A stretch of 64,000 nucleotides of DNA from Pseudomonadota bacterium (GCA_018241505.1 JAFEDS010000013.1:1417-65416); one strand, 5' to 3'; positions 52,462 to 63,067 are shown, counted from the stretch's first letter. Notes: generated by a model from the letters alone, not told the origin. Numbers and translations are program-made.

Positions 52462-53550
52462 ATGGCGAAACGGGCACTCATCACGGGCATTACCGGTCAG
52501 GACGGCGCGTACCTGGCCGAGCTGTTGGTTTCCAAGGGATACGAGGTCCATGGAATCAAGCGCCGGGCCTCATCCTTCAATACCGACCGCATCGATCACC
52601 TGTACCAGGATCCGCATGAGAGTAACTTGCGCCTGCACCTGCACTACGGGGACCTGACCGATGCCACGAACCTCATCCGCATCATCCAGGAAGTGCAGCC
52701 CGAAGAGATCTATAATCTGGCCGCGCAGAGTCATGTCGCCGTGTCGTTCGAGACGCCGGAATACACCGCCAATGCGGATGCGGTCGGTACCTTGCGGTTG
52801 CTCGAAGCGATTCGCATACTGAACCTGCAGGACAAGTCGCGCTTTTACCAGGCCTCCACCTCGGAGATGTTCGGCAAAGTCCTCGAAACTCCGCAACGCG
52901 AGACGACGCCGTTCTATCCTCGCTCACCGTACGGTGTCGCGAAGGTCTATGGCCACTGGATCACCGTCAACTATCGCGAAGCCTACGGGTTGTTCGCCTG
53001 CAGCGGCATTCTGTTCAACCACGAGTCGCCCCTGCGCGGCGAGACCTTCGTGACGCGCAAGATCACTCGCGGTCTGGCGCGCATCCACGAAGGCCTGGAG
53101 AGCTCCGTGTACCTGGGTAATCTCAACTCGTTGCGCGACTGGGGACATGCGCGCGACTACGTGCGTGCCCAATGGCTGATGTTGCAGCAGGCCGAGCCCG
53201 AAGATTTTGTGATTGCCTCCGGCATCCAACACTCCGTCCGCGAATTTGTTACCCGTGCCGCCGCCTGTCTGGGCATGAAGCTCGAGTGGCGTGGCACCGG
53301 ACTCGACGAACAGGGAATCGACAGCGCGAATGGGCGCGTGATTGTGCGGGTCGATCCTCGTTACTTCCGGCCGACAGAAGTGGAATCGCTGCTGGGGGAT
53401 GCCACTCGCGCCCGGACGAAACTCGGCTGGCAGCCGCAGATCAGCTTCGACACGCTCGTGCAGGACATGGTGGACTCGGACCTCGAGATCGCGCGCCGCG
53501 ATGCAGTCATCCGGCGTGAGGGTTTCAAGACCTACCGGCACCACGAATGA
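52462..53550 (+). CDS. gmd: GDP-mannose 4,6-dehydratase
   Basis: A 362-residue SDR that converts GDP-mannose to GDP-4-keto-6-deoxymannose. The N-terminal [29 protein letters not shown], catalytic [10 protein letters not shown] and [16 protein letters not shown] are all diagnostic. The start at 52462 places the NADP motif at residue ~5; the longer open frame has only repeat-rich sequence before it. It overlaps the fucose synthase gene by four bases (ATGA). Confidence 0.96.
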   Translation: MAKRALITGITGQDGAYLAELLVSKGYEVHGIKRRASSFNTDRIDHLYQDPHESNLRLHLHYGDLTDATNLIRIIQEVQPEEIYNLAAQSHVAVSFETPEYTANADAVGTLRLLEAIRILNLQDKSRFYQASTSEMFGKVLETPQRETTPFYPRSPYGVAKVYGHWITVNYREAYGLFACSGILFNHESPLRGETFVTRKITRGLARIHEGLESSVYLGNLNSLRDWGHARDYVRAQWLMLQQAEPEDFVIASGIQHSVREFVTRAAACLGMKLEWRGTGLDEQGIDSANGRVIVRVDPRYFRPTEVESLLGDATRARTKLGWQPQISFDTLVQDMVDSDLEIARRDAVIRREGFKTYRHHE

Positions 53551-54485
53551 AGCGTGAGTCCAGCATTTTCGTAGCCGGCCACCGGGGCATGGTGGGATCG
53601 GCGCTCGTCCGTGCCTTGCATGCCGGCGGCTTTGAGAACCTGATCCTGCGCGACCGCAGCGAGCTCGACCTCACCCGTCAGGCAGACGTCGAGCGTTTCT
53701 TTGCCACGGCGCGGCCAGAGTATGTGCTGCTGGCGGCGGCCAAGGTCGGCGGTATCCTCGCCAATGACTCGCTGCCGGTGCAGTTCATTTACGACAACCT
53801 CGCCATCCAGACGAATGTCATTGATGCGGCTCATCGCAACGGCACCCGCAAGCTGCTATTCCTGGGCTCGAGCTGTGTGTATCCCCGCCTCGCTCCGCAG
53901 CCGATCACGGAAGCCAGCTTGCTGACGGGGCCACTCGAGCCCACTAACGAGTGGTACGCCCTGGCAAAGATTGCTGGCATCAAGATGTGCGAGGCCTACC
54001 GGCGGCAGTACGGGTTTAATGCGATCAGCGTGATGCCGACCAATCTGTACGGCCCTGAGGACAACTTCGACCTGACCAGCTCACACGTGCTGCCTGCGCT
54101 GCTGCGTAAATTCCACGAGGCCGTCGAGCGCGGCAGCCCCACGGTGGAAGTGTGGGGCTCAGGAGCACCGCGCCGTGAGTTTCTGCACGTCGACGATCTC
54201 GCCGCCGCGTGTCTGTTTCTCATGGAGCGCCTCGATGAGGCGGGCTGGATCAATGTCGGCGCCGGAACCGAGCTCACCATTGCGGAGTTGGCGCGGACCC
54301 TGGCCCGCGTGACCGGATTCAGGGGCGAAATTCGCTTCGATACGTCAAAGCCTGACGGTACCCCGCGAAAGCTGCTCGATTCCTCGCGCATGAGGGCGCT
54401 CGGCTGGGCTCCCAGCATCAGCTTGGAAGACGGAGTGCGTTCCACTTACGACTGGTACCGCAGTCGCCGCCGCGCTGGCGCGTAG
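53547..54485 (+). CDS. fcl: GDP-L-fucose synthase
   Basis: A 312-residue epimerase/reductase that makes GDP-L-fucose from the Gmd product. [15 protein letters not shown] is the NADP motif, [12 protein letters not shown] and LGSSCVYPR are family signatures, and the catalytic Tyr-x3-Lys is NEWYALAK. Together with gmd it gives a complete GDP-mannose to GDP-fucose route for EPS or LPS. The stop is 39 bases before the gmhA start. Confidence 0.96.
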   Translation: MKRESSIFVAGHRGMVGSALVRALHAGGFENLILRDRSELDLTRQADVERFFATARPEYVLLAAAKVGGILANDSLPVQFIYDNLAIQTNVIDAAHRNGTRKLLFLGSSCVYPRLAPQPITEASLLTGPLEPTNEWYALAKIAGIKMCEAYRRQYGFNAISVMPTNLYGPEDNFDLTSSHVLPALLRKFHEAVERGSPTVEVWGSGAPRREFLHVDDLAAACLFLMERLDEAGWINVGAGTELTIAELARTLARVTGFRGEIRFDTSKPDGTPRKLLDSSRMRALGWAPSISLEDGVRSTYDWYRSRRRAGA

Positions 54486-54524
54486 GTACAATGGCGCACA
54501 CGAGCGCCGCCCGAGGATCCTTTT

Positions 54525-55121
54525 TTGACAGACGCAGTGAATTCCCGGACGGGCCGGGCGTTTCTGCTGAGCAACCTGGAAGAGCATCGGGAACTGTTCA
54601 GCCGCTTGGAAAGTTTGGCCCCTGCGGTGGAAGCCGCTGCTTCCCTGCTGGTCACTGCACTGACCGAGGGCCGCAAGGTGATGTTCTGCGGCAACGGTGG
54701 TTCCGCGGCCGACAGTCAGCACCTGGCTTCGGAGTTCACCGGGCGGTTTATCAATGATCGCCGCCCCCTGGCCGCCCTGGCATTGACAACCGATTCGTCC
54801 GCACTGACCTGCATTGCCAACGACTACAGTTTCGACGACGTTTTTTACCGGCAAGTCCTGGGACTCGGCCGCAAAGGTGACTGCCTGGTTGCCATCTCCA
54901 CCTCGGGAAACTCCCGTAACGTGATTCGGGCAGCGCAGGTTGCGCGTGGTGAGGGAATTCACACCATCGGCCTGTTGGGCCGCGACGGCGGCACGCTGCG
55001 TGCGTTGTGCGATGTGCCGATCGTCGTTGCGAGCAACAGTACAGCGCGGATCCAGGAAGCACACAGCTTCATAGGTCACGTCTTGTGCGGCCTGGTAGAG
55101 CGCGACCTGGGCCTGACGTGA
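54525..55121 (+). CDS. gmhA: Phosphoheptose isomerase
   Basis: A 198-residue SIS-domain isomerase that converts sedoheptulose 7-phosphate to D-glycero-D-manno-heptose 7-phosphate, the first step of the heptose pathway. CGNGGSAADSQHLASEF and STSGNSRNVI are the phosphosugar loops. The start is a TTG at 54525, preceded by GAGGA at usable spacing. It overlaps hldA by four bases. Confidence 0.95.
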   Translation: MTDAVNSRTGRAFLLSNLEEHRELFSRLESLAPAVEAAASLLVTALTEGRKVMFCGNGGSAADSQHLASEFTGRFINDRRPLAALALTTDSSALTCIANDYSFDDVFYRQVLGLGRKGDCLVAISTSGNSRNVIRAAQVARGEGIHTIGLLGRDGGTLRALCDVPIVVASNSTARIQEAHSFIGHVLCGLVERDLGLT

Positions 55122-56047
55122 CCTCTCTCGAAGACCAACTGCGGCGCGCCCGGGTGCTCGTGGTGGGCGACGCTATGCTCGATCGCTATCTGTTCGGTGA
55201 TGTCGAGCGCATATCACCGGAAGCCCCGGTGCCGGTGGTGCGCGTCACGCGCGAAGAAGCCCGCCTCGGGGGCGCGGCTAACGTGGCACTGAACGTCAAA
55301 GCGCTGGGCGCGAACGTCACGCTCGTTACGGTAGTAGGCAACGACGAGCCTGCCTCGAAGCTCGAGCAGCTTCTGCAGGAGAAGGGTGTCGAAGCCATTC
55401 TTGGGAAGGATCCGCAGCTCTATACCTGCGTCAAATTGCGCGTGATCGGCCGGGCTCAACAGTTGGTGCGTGTGGATTTCGAGAACCAGCCCGATCACGA
55501 GGTGCTCGGTAACATGCTGGGTGATTTCCATCGCGCGTTGCCCCGGCACGATGCCGTGTTGTTTTCAGATTACGGCAAGGGCGGCCTGACCCACATCGCG
55601 CGGATGATCGAGCTCGCCCGCGCGGCCGGTAAGGCCGTGCTGGTGGACCCCAAGGGCCTCGACTACACGCGTTATGCGGGCGCAACCCTGATTACCCCGA
55701 ACCGATCCGAGCTCTCGCAGGTCATCGGTGGTTGGATCGACGAAGGGCAGCTCGAAGATCGTGCCCAGGCACTACGTCATTCGCTGCGACTGGACGGTCT
55801 GCTGCTCACGCGCAGCGATGAGGGCATGTCCCTCTTCGATTCGGCCGGCCATCTGCGGGTTGCCGCGAAGGCGCGTGAAGTGTTCGATGTGACCGGTGCC
55901 GGCGACACCGTCATTGCAACAATGGCTGCGCTGCTGGCGTGTGGAATGGACGTACGCGAGGCACTTCCGATTGCCAACCGCGCGGCCGGGATCGTCGTCG
56001 GCAAGTTCGGTACCGCTACGGTCAGTTACCGAGAGTTGTTCCCATGA
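55118..56047 (+). CDS. hldA: Heptose 7-phosphate kinase (RfaE domain I, stand-alone)
   Basis: A 309-residue PfkB-type kinase that phosphorylates heptose 7-phosphate at C1. [28 protein letters not shown] is the HldE N-terminal signature and [13 protein letters not shown] holds the catalytic Asp. In E. coli this domain is fused to the adenylyltransferase (HldE); here it is separate, with hldC encoded two genes on. The GTG start overlaps the gmhA stop (GTGA). Confidence 0.94.
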   Translation: MTSLEDQLRRARVLVVGDAMLDRYLFGDVERISPEAPVPVVRVTREEARLGGAANVALNVKALGANVTLVTVVGNDEPASKLEQLLQEKGVEAILGKDPQLYTCVKLRVIGRAQQLVRVDFENQPDHEVLGNMLGDFHRALPRHDAVLFSDYGKGGLTHIARMIELARAAGKAVLVDPKGLDYTRYAGATLITPNRSELSQVIGGWIDEGQLEDRAQALRHSLRLDGLLLTRSDEGMSLFDSAGHLRVAAKAREVFDVTGAGDTVIATMAALLACGMDVREALPIANRAAGIVVGKFGTATVSYRELFP

Positions 56048-57033
56048 GGGTCGTCGTCACCGGCGCGGCGGGTTTCATCGGCAGCAACCTGGTGCACGGA
56101 CTGAATGCCATCGGCATCGATGACATCATTGCCGTCGACGATCTGACCGACGGGCCCAAGTTTCGCAACCTGCTCGGCGCGCAGCTAGCCGACTATTTCG
56201 ACAAGGACGACTTCTATCCGCGCTTCGCGCGCCAGGAGCTCGGCAAGGTCGATGTTGTGTTTCACGAGGGCGCCTGCTCCGACACCATGGAGCACAACGG
56301 CCGCTTCATGCTGGAGAACAACTATCGGCGGTCCCGGGAACTGCTCGATGTCTGCCGGGCTCGCGGCACGCGCCTTCTGTATGCGTCGTCTGCCGCGACC
56401 TACGGCGGCTCGGCGCAGTTCCAGGAGACACCTCGATTCGAGCAGCCGTTGAATGTCTACGGTTATTCGAAGCTGTTGTTTGACAACATTGTGCGCCGCG
56501 AGCTGCCGGGTTTGCAGTCGCAAGTGGTCGGTTTCCGCTATTTCAATGTATACGGACCCCGCGAGCAGCACAAAGGCCGCATGGCGTCAGTGGCCTTCCA
56601 TCACTTCAACCAGTTTCGCGAGCACGGCAAGGTGGCGTTGTTCGGTGCGCACGACGGCTATGAAGCCGGTACGCAATCGCGCGATTTCGTCTACGTTGAT
56701 GATGTAGTCGCGGTCAACCTCTGGTTCCTGCAGCACCCGGAAAAGTCCGGCATTTTCAACCTCGGCAGCGGTCGCGCCCAGCCGTTCAATGAGGTTGCGC
56801 TGGCCACCGTGAACGGTTGCAGGCGGCTTGCCGGCGAGGCGCCGCTGTCATTGCAACAGCAGGTGAGCCAGGGCCTGGTCACCTATATTCCATTTCCGCA
56901 GGCGCTGGTCGGCAAGTACCAGTCGTTTACGCAGGCGGACCTGACCCGATTGCGCTCGACAGGGTGCGATGTGCGTTTTGCCGATGTTGCCAGCGGCGTC
57001 AGCCGTTATGTCGATTGGCTGGGACAGTCGTGA
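56044..57033 (+). CDS. hldD: ADP-L-glycero-D-manno-heptose 6-epimerase
   Basis: A 329-residue SDR that epimerises ADP-D-glycero-D-manno-heptose at C6, the last step to the LPS inner-core heptose donor. [40 protein letters not shown] and catalytic VYGYSK are diagnostic. The ATG overlaps the hldA stop by four bases. Confidence 0.96.
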   Translation: MRVVVTGAAGFIGSNLVHGLNAIGIDDIIAVDDLTDGPKFRNLLGAQLADYFDKDDFYPRFARQELGKVDVVFHEGACSDTMEHNGRFMLENNYRRSRELLDVCRARGTRLLYASSAATYGGSAQFQETPRFEQPLNVYGYSKLLFDNIVRRELPGLQSQVVGFRYFNVYGPREQHKGRMASVAFHHFNQFREHGKVALFGAHDGYEAGTQSRDFVYVDDVVAVNLWFLQHPEKSGIFNLGSGRAQPFNEVALATVNGCRRLAGEAPLSLQQQVSQGLVTYIPFPQALVGKYQSFTQADLTRLRSTGCDVRFADVASGVSRYVDWLGQS

Positions 57034-57506
57034 CTGATTCCGTGACTCGCAAGATTCTGGCGCCGCAGGCAATCGATGCAGATCGTTGGGTTCGACCCCT
57101 CGTTTTCACGAACGGCGTATTCGATGTCCTGCACCGTGGCCACGTAATGTACCTGGCTTGCGCCCGGGAGCTGGGCGCAACCCTTCTGATCGGAGTCAAC
57201 ACCGACGCCTCGGCGCGCGGATTAGGCAAGGGGCCGGATCGGCCGTTGAACAATGAAGCCGACCGCATGTGGGTGTTGGCCGGATTGGAGAGCGTGTCCT
57301 TTGTTACGTTATTCGAGGAGAGCACGCCCTGCGAGCTCATACAACGCTGCAAGCCCGATGTGTACGTGAAAGGCGGCGACTACGATGTTGAGAAGCTCGA
57401 GGAAACCCGCCTGGTCAGGAGCTGGGGCGGACGCTCGCTGGCCATTGATTTTGTGTCCGGATATTCCACTTCTGCGCTGCTGGCGCGTATCCGTGAGCCG
57501 CGCTGA
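57030..57506 (+). CDS. hldC: Heptose 1-phosphate adenylyltransferase (RfaE domain II, stand-alone)
   Basis: A 158-residue nucleotidyltransferase. [18 protein letters not shown] contains the HxGH motif, and [17 protein letters not shown] is the family's second motif. It makes ADP-D-glycero-D-manno-heptose from the heptose 1-phosphate and ATP. The GTG start overlaps the hldD stop, and its stop overlaps the gmhB ATG by one base. Confidence 0.94.
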   Translation: MTDSVTRKILAPQAIDADRWVRPLVFTNGVFDVLHRGHVMYLACARELGATLLIGVNTDASARGLGKGPDRPLNNEADRMWVLAGLESVSFVTLFEESTPCELIQRCKPDVYVKGGDYDVEKLEETRLVRSWGGRSLAIDFVSGYSTSALLARIREPR

Positions 57507-58054
57507 TGGCAGCGGCTGCATTCATTGATCGCGACGGAGTCATCAACGAAGAGCGCGGCTTCGTACACCGTATCGCGGACTTCGCGTTCATCCCGGGCTC
57601 GGTGGCTGCGCTGCGCGAGTTGCGGGCCGCGGGCCATCGGCTCGTTGTGATCACGAACCAGTCGGGCATTGCACGTGGTCTGTATTCGGAAGCTGACTTT
57701 CACGAGCTCAATGCCTACATGTGCGCGCGCCTGGCGGAAGCCGGCGTCATGCTCGACGCCGTCCGATACTGTCCACATTTGCCGGACGCGTCAGTAACCC
57801 AGTATCGCCTGGACTGCGAATGTCGCAAGCCGCGCGCCGGAATGCTTCTGTCCGCGGCCCACGAGCTCAATATCGATACCGCCGCGTCCCTGCTCGTCGG
57901 TGATCGTAAGGCCGACATTGAAGCCGGCCGCCTGGCTGGGGTAGGGCGCTGTTACCTCGTTCGCAGCGGCAAACCGCTGTCCGATACTGACGTTGCGCTC
58001 GCGGATGGTGTGTTCGCAGATCTCGCGCAATGCGTTGCAGTAACGCTCAGGTAA
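57506..58054 (+). CDS. gmhB: D-glycero-D-manno-heptose 1,7-bisphosphate 7-phosphatase
   Basis: A 182-residue HAD phosphatase. FIDRDGVINEERGFVH is the nucleophile motif, VITNQSGIARG the second. A zinc-binding segment (YCPHLPD with Cys and His, later CECRKP) is typical of GmhB. LLVGDRKADIEAGR completes the HAD set. It removes the C7 phosphate between the HldA and HldC steps. The gene begins inside hldC and is followed directly by the aminotransferase gene. Confidence 0.95.
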   Translation: MAAAAFIDRDGVINEERGFVHRIADFAFIPGSVAALRELRAAGHRLVVITNQSGIARGLYSEADFHELNAYMCARLAEAGVMLDAVRYCPHLPDASVTQYRLDCECRKPRAGMLLSAAHELNIDTAASLLVGDRKADIEAGRLAGVGRCYLVRSGKPLSDTDVALADGVFADLAQCVAVTLR

Positions 58055-58055
58055 A

Positions 58056-59285
58056 ATGGCCCCACCCGTACCGCTCCAAAGGGAATCTTCATCCGTGACG
58101 ACTCCACAGCAACCCCCGATGCAGGTTCCGTTGCTCGACCTGAAACCTCAGTACGAGCCCCTGGCCGAGCGCATCCAGGCTGTCATTGCCAAGGTCTGCG
58201 CCAGTCAGCATTTCATCCTGGGACCGGCGGTCAAGGAGCTCGAGGGCGCCCTGGCCGCCTACTGTCAGTGCCGGTTCGGTATTGGCGTCTCCTCCGGCAC
58301 GGATGCGCTGCTGCTCGCCCTGATGACTCTCGGCATCGGCGCCGACGATGCGGTCATCACCAGTCCTTTCACCTTTTTCGCCACGGCCGGAACGATTGCG
58401 CGCACGGGGGCGACGCCGCTGTTCTGTGATATCGACCCGGCGACGTTCAATCTATCGCCGGCGGCCGTGCAGACTTTCATTGACCAGAAATGTCAGCGGC
58501 GCGGCGACGCTCTCTACACGACCCGGGGCGAGCAGATCAAAGCCATCATGCCGGTGCATTTGTACGGGCAGATGGCTGATATGCCGGCGCTCATGAAGAT
58601 TGCCCAGGAGAACAATCTGCGCGTCATCGAAGACGCTGCCCAGGCGATCGGCTCCGAGGACGGGCAGGGCCGCCGTGCCTGCAGTTATGGTGACATCGGT
58701 TGCCTGTCGTTTTTCCCTACGAAGAACCTCGGCGCATTCGGTGATGCGGGTATGTGCGTGGCCAACGATCCGGCCCTGGCCGAAAAGCTGGATGTCCTGC
58801 GCGTACACGGTGGCAAGCCGAAGTATTTCCATTCGTTGATTGGCGGCAACTTCCGCATCGATGAGCTGCAAGCGGCCATTCTCAACGTCAAGCTCGAGCA
58901 TCTGGATGAGTGGAGTGCGGGCCGGCAGCGCAATGCCGCCTACTACGATGCCGCGTTCGCCCGCGCCGATCTGGGGCGAGCCGTGCAGACTCCGGTGGCA
59001 TTGCCACGGTACCGCCACATCTACAACCAATACATTGTGCGGGTGAGAGATCGCGACCTGCTGCGGCAACACCTCACGGCCAATGGGGTCGGGAGCGAGA
59101 TCTACTATCCCGTGCCCTTGCACTTGCAGAAGTGCTTTGCGTACCTCGGACACGGGCCTGGCGATTTCCCGCTCTCCGAGCAGGCAGCCGAGGAAGTGTT
59201 GGCGCTGCCCATATTCCCGGAGCTGACTGACAAGCAACTACAATACGTCGTGGATACGATCGCGGCATTCTTCAGTCGCGGCTGA
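58056..59285 (+). CDS. DegT/DnrJ/EryC1 sugar aminotransferase
   Basis: A 409-residue PLP-dependent sugar aminotransferase. VPLLDLKPQYEPL, SSGTDALLLALMTLGIG, EDAAQAIGS and SFFPTKNLGAFGDAG with the Schiff-base Lys are the family signatures. It would install an amino group on a keto-sugar nucleotide, as WbpE or WecE do, but no matching ketosugar-forming enzyme is adjacent except Gmd. A perosamine-type product from the Gmd intermediate is one possibility. ATG 58056, GTG 58095 and ATG 58119 are all possible starts; AAGGGA upstream of 58095 favours that one slightly. Confidence 0.9.
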   Translation: MAPPVPLQRESSSVTTPQQPPMQVPLLDLKPQYEPLAERIQAVIAKVCASQHFILGPAVKELEGALAAYCQCRFGIGVSSGTDALLLALMTLGIGADDAVITSPFTFFATAGTIARTGATPLFCDIDPATFNLSPAAVQTFIDQKCQRRGDALYTTRGEQIKAIMPVHLYGQMADMPALMKIAQENNLRVIEDAAQAIGSEDGQGRRACSYGDIGCLSFFPTKNLGAFGDAGMCVANDPALAEKLDVLRVHGGKPKYFHSLIGGNFRIDELQAAILNVKLEHLDEWSAGRQRNAAYYDAAFARADLGRAVQTPVALPRYRHIYNQYIVRVRDRDLLRQHLTANGVGSEIYYPVPLHLQKCFAYLGHGPGDFPLSEQAAEEVLALPIFPELTDKQLQYVVDTIAAFFSRG

Positions 59286-59309
59286 GTCGTCCGCAGCAGA
59301 GGTGCAACC

Positions 59310-60956
59310 ATGCAGATATCACCCGGGCCCCGCACCAGCGCGTGGGCGGATCTCCTTTCCCATGCAGCGCGCCTGAGCGCCGTTCCCACTCGCGAGCTGT
59401 TTGCCCGGGACCCGGGCCGATTTGAGCGATTTACGCGCGAAGCAGTGGGCCTGCAGATGGATTTCTCACGCCAGCGAATCGACGAGATGGTGCTGGGGAA
59501 GCTCACTGAGCTGGCGGATGCCGTCAAGCTGCGCGAGCGGATCGATGCGATGTTCCGCGGCGAGAAAATCAACCGCACCGAAGACCGCGCGGTGCTGCAC
59601 GTGGCTCTGCGCCAACCCCCGGGCGCGCAGATCGGCGGCGCCGACATTGAAAACCAGGTCATGACCGAACGTGAGCGAATGTTGTCGTTCGCCGAATCAG
59701 TGCGCCACGGCCGGATTGCCGGCAGTACCGGCAAGGCATTCAAACTCGTTGTCAACATCGGCATCGGCGGCTCCGATCTGGGTCCCGCGATGGCTGTACA
59801 GGCACTGCAGCGCTACACGGAGAGCGCGCCGCACTGTGAGTTCGTCTCCAACATTGACGGCAATCACCTGTATGACGTCCTGGCCACTGCCGATCCGGCC
59901 ACGACTTTGTTCATTGTCGCTTCCAAGACCTTCGTCACGCTGGAGACCTTGACCAACGCGCGGACCGCGCGTGCCTGGTTGAAAGGAAAATTGGGTGAGG
60001 CGGCGGTCCCGGCGCATTTCGCGGCTGTCTCGGTCAACCATGAGGCCATGAATGAATTCAAGGTCCATCCTGACTACCGCTTCCAGATGTGGGACTGGGT
60101 CGGAGGACGCTATTCTCTCTGGTCCTCCATCGGTGTCTCGTTGGCCATTGCCATCGGCCGGGAGAATTTCAACCGCTTCCTGGCGGGCGGTCATGCAATG
60201 GATGAACACTTCCGCACGGCCCCCTGGCAAACCAACCTGCCGGCACTGGCCGGCCTGGTGGGCGTCTGGAACATCAGCTTCCTCAATCTGCCCACGCACG
60301 CCGTGTTGCCGTACGACGACCGGCTGAAGCGCTTTCCGGCCTACCTGCAGCAGCTCGAGATGGAGAGCAACGGCAAGTCCACGACGCTCGACGGCCGGCC
60401 GGTTGAATGGCCGACTGCGCCGATTGTGTGGGGCGAGCCGGGCGACAACGCGCAGCATTCTTTCTTTCAACTCCTGCACCAGGGCACGCAGCGCGCCGCC
60501 CTCGATTTCATCCTGCCCGCAAAGTCATCCTGCGGCGACCAGAATCACCAGGACCTCGCGATCGCCAACTGTCTGGCCCAGGCCGAGGCGTTCATGGAGG
60601 GACAATCGGCCGAAGTGGTCCGTGCCGCGCTGGAGCGGCAAAAAATGGCGCCGGAGCGCATCGCCGAGCTCACGGCACACAAGGTCCACGAAGGCAGCCG
60701 GCCCAGCACCGTCTGGCTGTTTGCGAAGCTCGATCCGGCGATGTTGGGCAAGTTGATTGCCTTGTACGAGCACAAGGTGCTGACCCAGGGTGTGGTGTGG
60801 GGAATCAACTCCTTCGATCAATGGGGCGTGGAATTGGGCAAGAAGCTGGCCGAGCAACTGGCGCCCGCCGTGAAGGATCCGGCCGCCGCCCATTCGGTGC
60901 CGGCCGGTGTGCTGAAGCTGCTGCAGCGGATCGATGCGCTCAGAAGTGCCGACTGA
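59310..60956 (+). CDS. pgi: Glucose-6-phosphate isomerase
   Basis: A 548-residue Pgi. The two PROSITE-type signatures are seen: DWVGGRYSLWSSIGVSLA near residue 262, and GSRPSTVWLFAKLDPAMLG to VVWGINSFDQWGVELGK near residues 465-505. It interconverts glucose and fructose 6-phosphates, and so feeds mannose, and hence GDP-mannose, for gmd. The 3' end overlaps the opposing Wzi-like gene by 17 bases. Confidence 0.96.
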   Translation: MQISPGPRTSAWADLLSHAARLSAVPTRELFARDPGRFERFTREAVGLQMDFSRQRIDEMVLGKLTELADAVKLRERIDAMFRGEKINRTEDRAVLHVALRQPPGAQIGGADIENQVMTERERMLSFAESVRHGRIAGSTGKAFKLVVNIGIGGSDLGPAMAVQALQRYTESAPHCEFVSNIDGNHLYDVLATADPATTLFIVASKTFVTLETLTNARTARAWLKGKLGEAAVPAHFAAVSVNHEAMNEFKVHPDYRFQMWDWVGGRYSLWSSIGVSLAIAIGRENFNRFLAGGHAMDEHFRTAPWQTNLPALAGLVGVWNISFLNLPTHAVLPYDDRLKRFPAYLQQLEMESNGKSTTLDGRPVEWPTAPIVWGEPGDNAQHSFFQLLHQGTQRAALDFILPAKSSCGDQNHQDLAIANCLAQAEAFMEGQSAEVVRAALERQKMAPERIAELTAHKVHEGSRPSTVWLFAKLDPAMLGKLIALYEHKVLTQGVVWGINSFDQWGVELGKKLAEQLAPAVKDPAAAHSVPAGVLKLLQRIDALRSAD

Positions 60957-62907
60957 TCGCGAGTGTGAAAATGGAGATGTTGTAGAAGCTGTCGGTCCGT
61001 GCGCCCACGTCCGGCGGATCGCCGGGTAGCAGGTGGTCGCGCGCGACGCTGTTGGCGTATCGATAGTCGAAACCGAGATCCCAGCCGCGCATCAGGTTGC
61101 GCCACTGCAGTCCGGCGCCGTAGTAGATACCGTAAGCGGGCGTCGCGAGAGCATAGCGAGCGGCGCCAATGAAAACGCTCAAAGCCAGAGGCCCGTTGAA
61201 GCGGTACCGATAGTCCAGGGCGCGCACGCCGATGAGGCTGCGACCCTGTATGTCGTCCACTTCGATCCGGGCGCCGAGATCGCTGTGGTCCGAAACGAAT
61301 CGCCGCGCGCCGAGGGCCACGTGTGCGCCAAAGGCGTACGGACCGTTCTTGCGCGTGGCAGCCGTGGTCAGATCGACGTTCTGCCGGTTGTTGTTGGCGC
61401 CAACATCCACGAACAACTCGCCGGCCTGCATCAGCGGCTGATCGTCGCCGCTCAATGCGTCCACGATCGAGCCGGCCAGTGAGCCGCCTTCGTCGTAGCG
61501 AATGAAGCCGCCGATGCGGGAGAAGCTGCCGCCGAAAACATCGCGCCCGCCCTCCAGCTCGCCACCCACGACGACACCGCGAAACGGCCGGGAGTAGACG
61601 AGTGAGGCGTCGTGGAAATTCTGGTAGTGCTCATTCGAGTACTGCTCGTTTTGCAGCATCCGGTAGCGAAGTTGGAACAAACCGCCGAATGGCGGCTCGT
61701 AGCCCAGTTGCACCGTGGCGCTGCGACCGCCCACGCTGTCGCGGAAGAGGCGCTGATCGCCGAACCAATTGCCGACTACGCGACCGTAATTGGTCATTCC
61801 GTCCAGGTAGACGCTGTGCACATACCAGGCGTTCTGCCATTCAGTGGCTTCCAACGTGAGGTCGAAGCGGCGCCACAGATGTGGGAAGTGAATTCCGGCG
61901 GACAGCGACGAGTTGCCGAGAAGATAGGGTTTACCACGCGAGGTGTCTTCACCCGCATACTCGAAATACACGGAGAAGGGGACCCGGCCGGGGAACAGGA
62001 GACTGCTGGTGAAGGAGGCCTCTTGATTGCCGACTTGCTGGGTGATGTCAGCAGTCTGACGGCCCGCATTCGGGACGAACAACGACGTCAGTCCATGTCG
62101 CCACGAGCCGTTGCCGGCGGCGCCGCCGCCGAACTGAAACAGACGGTTTACGCCGATGGACCAGCCACTAGCGGGTTCTGCGTCGAAATGAAACCCGGTC
62201 AGGCGCGGATCGCCACTGATGTGGGTATCGCCCAGCACAATGTCGTTCGATTTGGACATGCGCGCTGCGAACACTTCGTAGTGGAGGCCGAACGGTGAGA
62301 TGGGCGAGTAGTTGGACAGCGTGACGGAGGGCATTGTGGCTGCCTCCGTGCTCATGAGCATGCTGCTGTCGGTCAGCGGCGAGAACCAGTGGGGACGGAA
62401 GCCGATATCCAACTGGGCGTACTCGAACCCGAGGCTGACCATGGAGCCGGTGAAATCCGTCCTACCCTGGTAGGCGACGGCGCCGGCATCGACCAGAACG
62501 TAGGCGCCGAGCTGAGCATAAACCTGGGCGGACGCATCCCAATGGCTGTCTTCGCGCATGCCGTAACGATTGGGGTCGACGGTGTTTCCGCTCTTTCCGG
62601 TCGTAGCGGCTCCCTCGACGCTGGCGTGCGTGATCCCTTCGGTGTGCATGAATCGCTTCAGGTATCGTTCCACCCGCTGGCACAAGGCATGGTCAACCTT
62701 GCAGGCCTTGGGCAGGGCATCGATGACCCTCGCGGCGGCGATGGGGCGGGTCATGACCGGCTGGTCGCCGAGAATGAGCACGCGTTCGATCTGAGATTCC
62801 ATCTCAGGCTCGAGGTTCAAGGGAAGGTAGGGGCTGACTCCGCGGCCGAAGGCCGCTGTAGACAGTGTGGCCAGCAGCAGCGGCCCGAGGAGTTTTGTTC
62901 GCTTCAT
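60940..62907 (-). CDS. Capsule assembly Wzi-family outer membrane protein
   Basis: A 655-residue exported beta-barrel protein. A signal peptide (LLGPLLLATLSTAAFG) is followed by a short helical N-domain and a long barrel of alternating strands (LGAYVLVDAGAVAYQGRTDFTGS; FEYAQLDIGFRPHWFSP; WQNAWYVHSVYLDG), ending LAISRHF with a terminal Phe. Segments such as IGFRPHWFSPLTDSSMLMST are typical of the Wzi capsule-assembly family. It would anchor or organise surface polysaccharide. The ATG at 62907 is preferred over 62925. It is divergent from the export protein gene. Confidence 0.85.
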   Translation of the reverse strand: MKRTKLLGPLLLATLSTAAFGRGVSPYLPLNLEPEMESQIERVLILGDQPVMTRPIAAARVIDALPKACKVDHALCQRVERYLKRFMHTEGITHASVEGAATTGKSGNTVDPNRYGMREDSHWDASAQVYAQLGAYVLVDAGAVAYQGRTDFTGSMVSLGFEYAQLDIGFRPHWFSPLTDSSMLMSTEAATMPSVTLSNYSPISPFGLHYEVFAARMSKSNDIVLGDTHISGDPRLTGFHFDAEPASGWSIGVNRLFQFGGGAAGNGSWRHGLTSLFVPNAGRQTADITQQVGNQEASFTSSLLFPGRVPFSVYFEYAGEDTSRGKPYLLGNSSLSAGIHFPHLWRRFDLTLEATEWQNAWYVHSVYLDGMTNYGRVVGNWFGDQRLFRDSVGGRSATVQLGYEPPFGGLFQLRYRMLQNEQYSNEHYQNFHDASLVYSRPFRGVVVGGELEGGRDVFGGSFSRIGGFIRYDEGGSLAGSIVDALSGDDQPLMQAGELFVDVGANNNRQNVDLTTAATRKNGPYAFGAHVALGARRFVSDHSDLGARIEVDDIQGRSLIGVRALDYRYRFNGPLALSVFIGAARYALATPAYGIYYGAGLQWRNLMRGWDLGFDYRYANSVARDHLLPGDPPDVGARTDSFYNISIFTLAISRHF

Positions 62908-63067
62908 GCACCGCGAGTATGGCATGCGACCCGGAGCCGCGCTTCGGCGGTGCCCGCTTCGGAACCAGTCGCGGCGGGTGCGCTCTAAAGCGAGTCCTCG
63001 AGAACTGCCCGCCTTCAGTACACTAGCGTCCTGTCACGCGTATAGGCGACAAAGGATTCTGAACAAC

